A stretch of 64,000 bases of DNA. Source: Rhyacichthys aspro. Its lineage: Eukaryota; Chordata; Actinopteri; Gobiiformes; Rhyacichthyidae. The stretch lies in the NCBI GenBank assembly GCA_036850595.1, contig CM072160.1, forward strand, positions 4,109,773 through 4,173,772, written 5' to 3'. Shown in pieces: positions 58,560 through 64,000 of the stretch; the first letter of the stretch is position 1, and the number at the start of each line of letters is the position of its first letter. Below the pieces are notes generated by a model that was not told the origin of the DNA, searched no databases, and worked only from the letters and a program-made list of their open reading frames with translations. Position numbers and translations under genes: made by a program.

Positions 58560-60305
58560 TGCCGGGTCTTACCCTGGTCCGGGTCTATGGTCCGGGTCTT
58601 ACCCTGGTCCGGGTCTATGGTCCGGGTCTTACCCTGGTCCGGGTCTATGGCCTGGATGCGGGTCTATGGTCCGGGTCTATGGTCCGGGTCTTACCCTGGT
58701 CCGGGTCTATGGTCCTGGTCTTACCCTGGTCCGGGTCTATGGTCCGGGTCTTACCCTGGTCCGGGTCTATGGTCCGGGTCTTACCCTGGTCCGGGTCTAT
58801 GGCCTGGATGCGGGTCTATGGTCCGGGTCTATGGTCCGGGTCTTACCCTGGTCCGGGTCTATGGTCCTGGTCTTACCCTGGTCCGGGTCTATGGTTCCGG
58901 TCCAGGTCTTACCCTGGTCCGGGTCTATGGTCCTGGTCTTACCCTGGTCCGGGTCTATGGTCCTGGTCTTACCCTGGTCCGGGTCTATGGTCCGGGTCTT
59001 ACCCTGGTCCGGGTCTATGGTCCTGGTCTTACCCTGGTCCGGGTCTATGGTCCGGGTCTTACCCTGGTCCGGGTCTATGGTCCTGGTCTTACCCTGGTCC
59101 GGGTCTATGGTCCGGGTCTTACCCTGGTCCGGGTCTATGGTCCTGGTCTTACCCTGGTCCGGGTCTATGGTCCGGGTCTTACCCTGGTCCGGGTCTATGG
59201 CCCGGGTCTTACCCTGGTCCGGGTCTATGGCCTGGATGCGGGTCTTACCCTGGTCCGGGTCTATGGTCCAGGTCTTACCCTGGTCCGGGTCTATGGTCCA
59301 GGTCTTACCCTGGTCCGGGTCTATGGTCCGGGTCTTACCCTGGTCCGGGTCTATGGCCTGGATGCGGGTCTTACCCTGGTCCGGGTCTATGGTCCAGGTC
59401 TTACCCTGGTCCGGGTCTATGGTCCGGGTCTTACCCTGGTCCGGGTCTATGGCCTGGATGCGGGTCTATGGTCCGGGTCTATGGTCCGGGTCTTACCCTG
59501 GTCCGGGTCTATGGTCCTGGTCTTACCCTGGTCCGGGTCTATGGTTCCGGTCCAGGTCTTACCCTGGTCCGGGTCTATGGTCCTGGTCTTACCCTGGTCC
59601 GGGTCTATGGTCCTGGTCTTACCCTGGTCCGGGTCTATGGTCCGGGTCTTACCCTGGTCCGGGTCTATGGTCCTGGTCTTACCCTGGTCCGGGTCTATGG
59701 TCCGGTCTTACCCTGGTCCGGGTCTATGGTCCTGGTCTTACCCTGGTCCGGGTCTATGGTCTGGGTCTTACCCTGGTCCGGGTCTATGGTCCTGGTCTTA
59801 CCCTGGTCCGGGTCTATGGTCCGGGTCTTACCCTGGTCCGGGTCTATGGCCCGGGTCTTACCCTGGTCCGGGTCTATGGCCTGGATGCGGGTCTTACCCT
59901 GGTCCGGGTCTATGGTCCAGGTCTTACCCTGGTCCGGGTCTATGGTCCAGGTCTTACCCTGGTCCGGGTCTATGGTCCGGGTCTTACCCTGGTCCGGGTC
60001 TATGGCCTGGATGCGGGTCTTACCCTGGTCCGGGTCTATGGTCCTGGTCTTACCCTGGTCCGGGTCTATGGTCCTGGTCTTACCCTGGTCTGGGTCTATG
60101 GCCTGGATGCGGGTCTTACCCTGGTCCGGGTCTATGGTCCTGGTCTTACCCTGGTCCGGGTCTATGGTCCTGGTCTTACCCTGGTCCGGGTCTATGGCCT
60201 GGATGCGGGTCTTACCCTGGTCCGGGTCTATGGTCCTGGTCTTACCCTGGTCCGGGTCTATGGTCCGGGTCTTACCCTGGTCCGGGTCTATGGTCCAGGT
60301 CTTAC
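58560..60305. repeat. 30/36-bp VNTR carrying tandem splice donors (copy 2)
   Basis: The same array as at 6080-6976 but about 1.75 kb long, roughly 58 units, against about 27 in copy 1. The two lack a shared outer border: here regular units begin straight after caattg at 58555-58560, while copy 1 has a degenerate head. Longer blocks recur inside it (for example around 58651, 58808 and 59456), showing higher-order duplication of unit groups. Confidence 0.94.
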
Positions 60306-60539
60306 CCTGGTCCGGGTCTATGGCCTGGATGCGGGTCAGCAGGGCTCTGGGGGCGGTGTCTTCGTAAACGCTGGCCGTGTAATGAGGCAGAGTGAAGAGC
60401 GGAGGGTTGTCGTTCACGTCGCTCACCGTCAGCAGCACGTCTGAACTACAAAAATGGCCGCCACCGTCTGTCGCCTTGGCAACCAGTCTGTAAGCAGGGG
60501 TCACCTCTCGATCCAGATTCACCAGTAACTTTATATCAC
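60306..60539 (-). CDS. fat2: fat2 exon e11, second copy (longer VNTR)
   Basis: The same 234-nt core as 6977-7210; the codon changes seen (ACC CCA GCG TAC versus ACC CCT GCT TAC) are synonymous. Beyond the proximal donor the exon frame stays open through about 20 IDPDQGK units to about 59700, where a 29-bp unit (one base lost) shifts the frame. Each unit repeats the donor, so up to roughly 20 alternative in-frame exon ends exist in the sequence. Confidence 0.87.
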
Positions 60540-60638
60540 CTGAACGACATATTGGGATTAGTTCTAACACTGACTTATAAACTCTATTGACATGAAATAA
60601 CTTAAATAAAACTGTAAGATAAATATAAAAGTCTTTAC

Positions 60639-60792
60639 CAGTGTCAGGGTCGATGCTGAAGTCCTGGGACCCAGTGCCATGGAGACTGTACTGGATCCAG
60701 GCACTGAGCCCCACGTCTGCGTCTGTGGCCCCCACTCGGAGCAGGACACTGTTCACTGGGACGTCCTCTGAGACCGACGTTGAGTAGAAGGC
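60639..60792 (-). CDS. fat2: fat2 exon e10, second copy
   Basis: Matches 7310-7463 in length, phase and protein (AFYSTSVSED to FSIDPDTG), with acceptor ctcctgtag and donor ACTG/gtaaag. No disabling change is seen. Confidence 0.9.
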
Positions 60793-61457
60793 CTACAGGA
60801 GGCAATGGAAGCAACTTAATTCACTTCAACTGATTTGAGTTCACTTTTTATCTCATTTGCTTTTTTCCTAATTAAGACACACAGGCATTAAAATTCCAGG
60901 GATGTGACTAATTAATCGCATCTCTGGCTGTAATTAACTGTGAACTGTCAACTTTTAATAAACACAATGAATCTTCAATTTAACAGAAGGTAATTAACTT
61001 TATTTGAATCATTTAACTTTGCCGTACTTTAACTTTTGTATAGCGTGTCAATTGTAATAAGTTTTACGTAGAAAAGTATTGATTTTGGATTGTTCAGACT
61101 CAAAACTGAGTTACTATGACAACCCAGTTTATAAATGCAAAAATGATAACTTAAAAATAACTTAAATAAGAAACCTTTATAAAATACAGTAACTTAAAGC
61201 GCATTAATACATTCACTTTGAGCTTCAGAATTTTAAATGTCAATTTGTGTGAACTTGTGTACTTTAGGACCTTACAGAATATTTAAATCTGCTGCAAATC
61301 ACACATATTACTTTACTCTTTTCCAGGGATCCATCTCTTAAAGCAGAATTGACCATTTAACGCAAAAGTTAACGTGCTAATTTTACCAGCCTATAAAATT
61401 CACATTGCCAAAGGCCTCTAGACTTGATATTGGTATTAGACAGATTTAAATCCGGAC

Positions 61458-61654
61458 CTGGATGCAGATGGGACTGTTGTCGTTGGTGTCGGTCACTGTC
61501 ACCTCCACCGTTGCCTGGGAAACGAAGAAGCCATCGCTGGCCGTGACGTTAATGACGTAGAGGTTTCGCTCTTCTCGATCCAGCGGCCCTTTCACGTACA
61601 TCTTCCACTCGCCTTGAACGAGACCCAGAGCGAAGACGCCGCGGTAGTTTCCAC
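61458..61654 (-). CDS. fat2: fat2 exon e9, second copy
   Basis: Same length, phases and splice sites (including donor gtccgg) as 8113-8309, encoding GGNYRGVFALGLVQ through DTNDNSPICIQ. It is the most upstream fat2 exon visible in the right piece; e8 of this copy would fall past 64000. The reading frame is intact. Confidence 0.9.
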
Positions 61655-62447
61655 CTGAAAGACAGAAAAGTTAACAATACTTTATGTTCTTACTTTAATG
61701 GTTGGCTGCCTTCACTGCTTCATATGAGCTCAGCATACTTTGATACATACTAGTGCCATACAATATGCAAATAATTAAATTCTCTTTCAAAATAAGGTAA
61801 TTAATTTCACACTAATATACAATTCTTTTTCTTAGGACCCCAGTAAGTTTTAGTAGTTATCTTTTCAACTACACTTTCCCAGCAGAACTCTTTAGGCCAT
61901 TTAACTCCACCACATGCAGATAAAACCCACACATCTGTTTTTTTTTATTTGTTTGTTATAAAATGGCTTATCTCTTCTGTGATAAACTGAAATAAGAAAG
62001 CTGCAAAAGCCTTTTATGCACAAGAAAATGCATTAACACAAAGAGCAAAAGACACCTAAAGAGCCACAATGCTGCATTTTCATGTTAGGAAATAGTTTTT
62101 CTAGCTTAAACAAACCTCCAATGAGATAAGAATTTGAATGAATGCAATAAATGTACATGTAATTTCCTCTTTGAAAGTCAGAAAAATACTATAACAGTTT
62201 ATGGACTGACTAAATTATTAGTGAGAAGCAATGTTACTAAATGAATGCTAACAGGGAGTCAAATGTAGCTTCAGATGAGATACCTCTCATAGATGTTAAG
62301 GGTTAAATAGCACAGGCACAGGTTGCTAAACAATAAATATGGCAATTATAAGACTAATTTACTGCTGTGTTGAAGACTCTTATTATGTCAAGCTGAGAAA
62401 TGGAAATCACATTATTCTCCAACTTGAGCAGGTGCATGGTCATGGCC

Positions 62448-63165
62448 AGTAAACATGTCCACATCCATCTATAACCTGTTTAAACCCGACTAAAACCAGT
62501 AAAGGTCCAAGATAAACCCCAGTAAACATGTCCACATCCATCTATAACCTGTTTAAACCCGACTAAAACCAGTAAAGGTCCAAGATAAACCCCAGTAAAC
62601 CTGTTCAAATCCATCTATAGTCTGTTTAAACCCGACTAAAACCAGTAAAGGTCCAATATAAACCCCAGTAAACATGTCCGCATCCATCTATAACCTGTTT
62701 AAACCCAACTAAAACCAGGAAAGGTCCAATATAAACCCCATTAAACCTGTCCAAATCCATCCATAGCCTGTTTAAACCCAACTAAAACCAGTTAAGGTCC
62801 AAGATAAACCCCATTAAACCTGTTTAAACCCAACTAAAACCAGGTAAGGTCCAAGTTAAACCCCAGTAAACCTGTCCAAATCCATCCATAGCCTGTTTAA
62901 ACCCAACTAAAACCAGTTAAGGTCCAAGATAAACCCCATTAAACCTGTTTAAACCCAACTAAAACCAGGTAAGGTCCAAGATAAACCCCAGTAAACATGT
63001 CCACATCCATCTATAGTCTGTTTAAACCCAACTAAAACCAGGTAAGGTCCAAGATAAACCCCAGTAAACCTGTCCAAATCCATCCATAGCCTGTTTAAAC
63101 CCAACTAAAACAAGTTAAGGTCCAAGATAAACCCCATTAAACCTGTTTAAACCCAACTTAAACCA
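62448..63165. repeat. Minisatellite with a unit of about 75 bp (copy 2)
   Basis: Same array as 9130-9995 but about 150 bp shorter and with a different order of variant units. Copy number and unit order therefore differ between the two segment copies. Confidence 0.88.
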
Positions 63166-64000
63166 TGACTTATGATGATGACTTATTTTAAGAAACAAAA
63201 ATAAATGATAAAAATAAATATCTTTCAAATTATTAGTCAAATGACAATCGGGTTCTATGTCTCTGTGTCATTATCTGATCTATACAAATCCACTGGGGCT
63301 AATTCAGTCTCCCTTCATCTTTATTAAACATGCCTTGGTTCACAGTTGAAGCTCAGAAAAGGTCAGATTCGTCGTTATATTTTCTGTACGTTTGATGGCT
63401 GTCTCCCTGCAGTGTTTCATGACTCATTCTTCATTCAGCGATAAGGTCACATCAATCAAAGACCGCCATCGGGAGTCCAACAGTCTTACACTGAAGGAGG
63501 CTTTTCTGGAGATCTTATTCCAAGATTTTTCAGGCCATTGTAAAGAATAAGTTATATGCGAAAAGGAGATGCAAAAAAGGGCCAATCTGACATGAAAAGT
63601 GAACCAAAAACAAGCTGAAAAACGTCAACAAACACTTTTTCAGGTTAATATATTCATACATTTTCCCTGACTTTCCATGATTCGAAATTTGGCCTGCAAT
63701 ATTCCAGGTTTTCCAGGACTCATGATATTCCTGCAGGGTTTTTTTTTGTTTTTTTTGTGATAATGCTATTTATTAGCTACTTATCTGCTGTCAGTGAGAT
63801 GTAATGGTATTGGTTTAGTCCTGCTTTAGGTTGTGGTCTATGTTTAGCCCAAAATTAATAACAGAGAAGTCCATGTTGACAATCAGTGCCGACTGGAGTT
63901 AGAGCGAGGGGCTTTAAGACACTTAAAGTAAAATGGTAGTAAACGGTAAATGACAGTACACGTTTTTAACCAAGCATGTAGTTCAGTGAATATCAGCACA

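Larger units (their letters stand above)
52429..64000. repeat. Segment present twice, copy 2
   Basis: Partner of 1-10835. Most of its extra 0.7 kb is the longer VNTR at 58560-60305. It also lacks about 36 bp found near 8653-8695 and has a shorter roughly 75-bp array. It runs off the right edge still in homology. Confidence 0.95.

Noticed and set aside
58559..60444. Three overlapping plus-strand open frames of about 600 codons (PGLTLVRVYG-type repeats), and similar ones at 6157-7115
   Set aside because: They are the antisense of the 30-bp VNTR. A stop-free unit whose length is a multiple of three keeps all frames open. They overlap a real exon on the other strand and resemble no protein family.

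Overview
The window is vertebrate genomic DNA, most likely from a ray-finned fish: spliced exons with GT/AG borders, short introns, hAT-like non-autonomous transposons, tRNA-derived SINE heads and many minisatellites. One gene is present, on the minus strand: fat2, the giant atypical cadherin FAT2. The identification rests on FAT2-type cadherin repeats, the order EGF / laminin-G / EGFs / transmembrane segment, and a cytoplasmic tail with FAT2-specific stretches (STFHPESPR, RRGVVVCSVAPNLP, SNSEVQSLSSFQSDS, ASIVTVIRLVNDAVDTIE). I placed 28 exons (labelled e1-e28 in transcript order). Every exon junction keeps codon phase, giving about 3,197 codons. The 5' exons (signal peptide and first cadherin repeats) and the terminal exon(s) of the tail are not in the window.

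Layout. The exons are not in transcript order. A 100-N gap at 32247-32346 separates two pieces. The left piece (1-32246) carries e1 (30.4 kb) down to e14 (2.0 kb), all cadherin-repeat exons. The right piece (32347-64000) carries e15 (49.1 kb) down to e28 (32.9 kb): last cadherin repeats, EGF, LamG, EGFs, transmembrane segment and most of the tail. Its right end (52429-64000) is a second, slightly diverged copy of 1-10835, with second copies of e9-e14. Reading 64000 to 32887 on the minus strand gives e9'-e14' followed directly by e15-e28, so the right piece is collinear with a normal gene. The left piece overlaps it and belongs upstream of it. The simplest reading is two overlapping contigs (probably two haplotypes) scaffolded in the wrong order. 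A real tandem duplication with a period of about 52.4 kb is the alternative.

Repeats are the other main content. A 30/36-bp VNTR sits on the 3' border of exon e11, and each unit copies the exon end plus its splice donor. It is in frame (IDPDQGKTRT) and more than twice as long in the second copy. A 154-bp tandem array sits on the 3' border of e17, and each unit again copies the last exon bases plus the donor. Introns also hold a family of short hAT-like elements (8-bp target-site duplications) whose interior is a 21-bp minisatellite, free arrays of the same 21-bp unit, degenerate arrays of a TAAACCAGGACT-like unit, a roughly 75-bp array, a 13-bp array and a long CTT tract. No other protein-coding gene, rRNA, CRISPR array or intact tRNA gene was seen.
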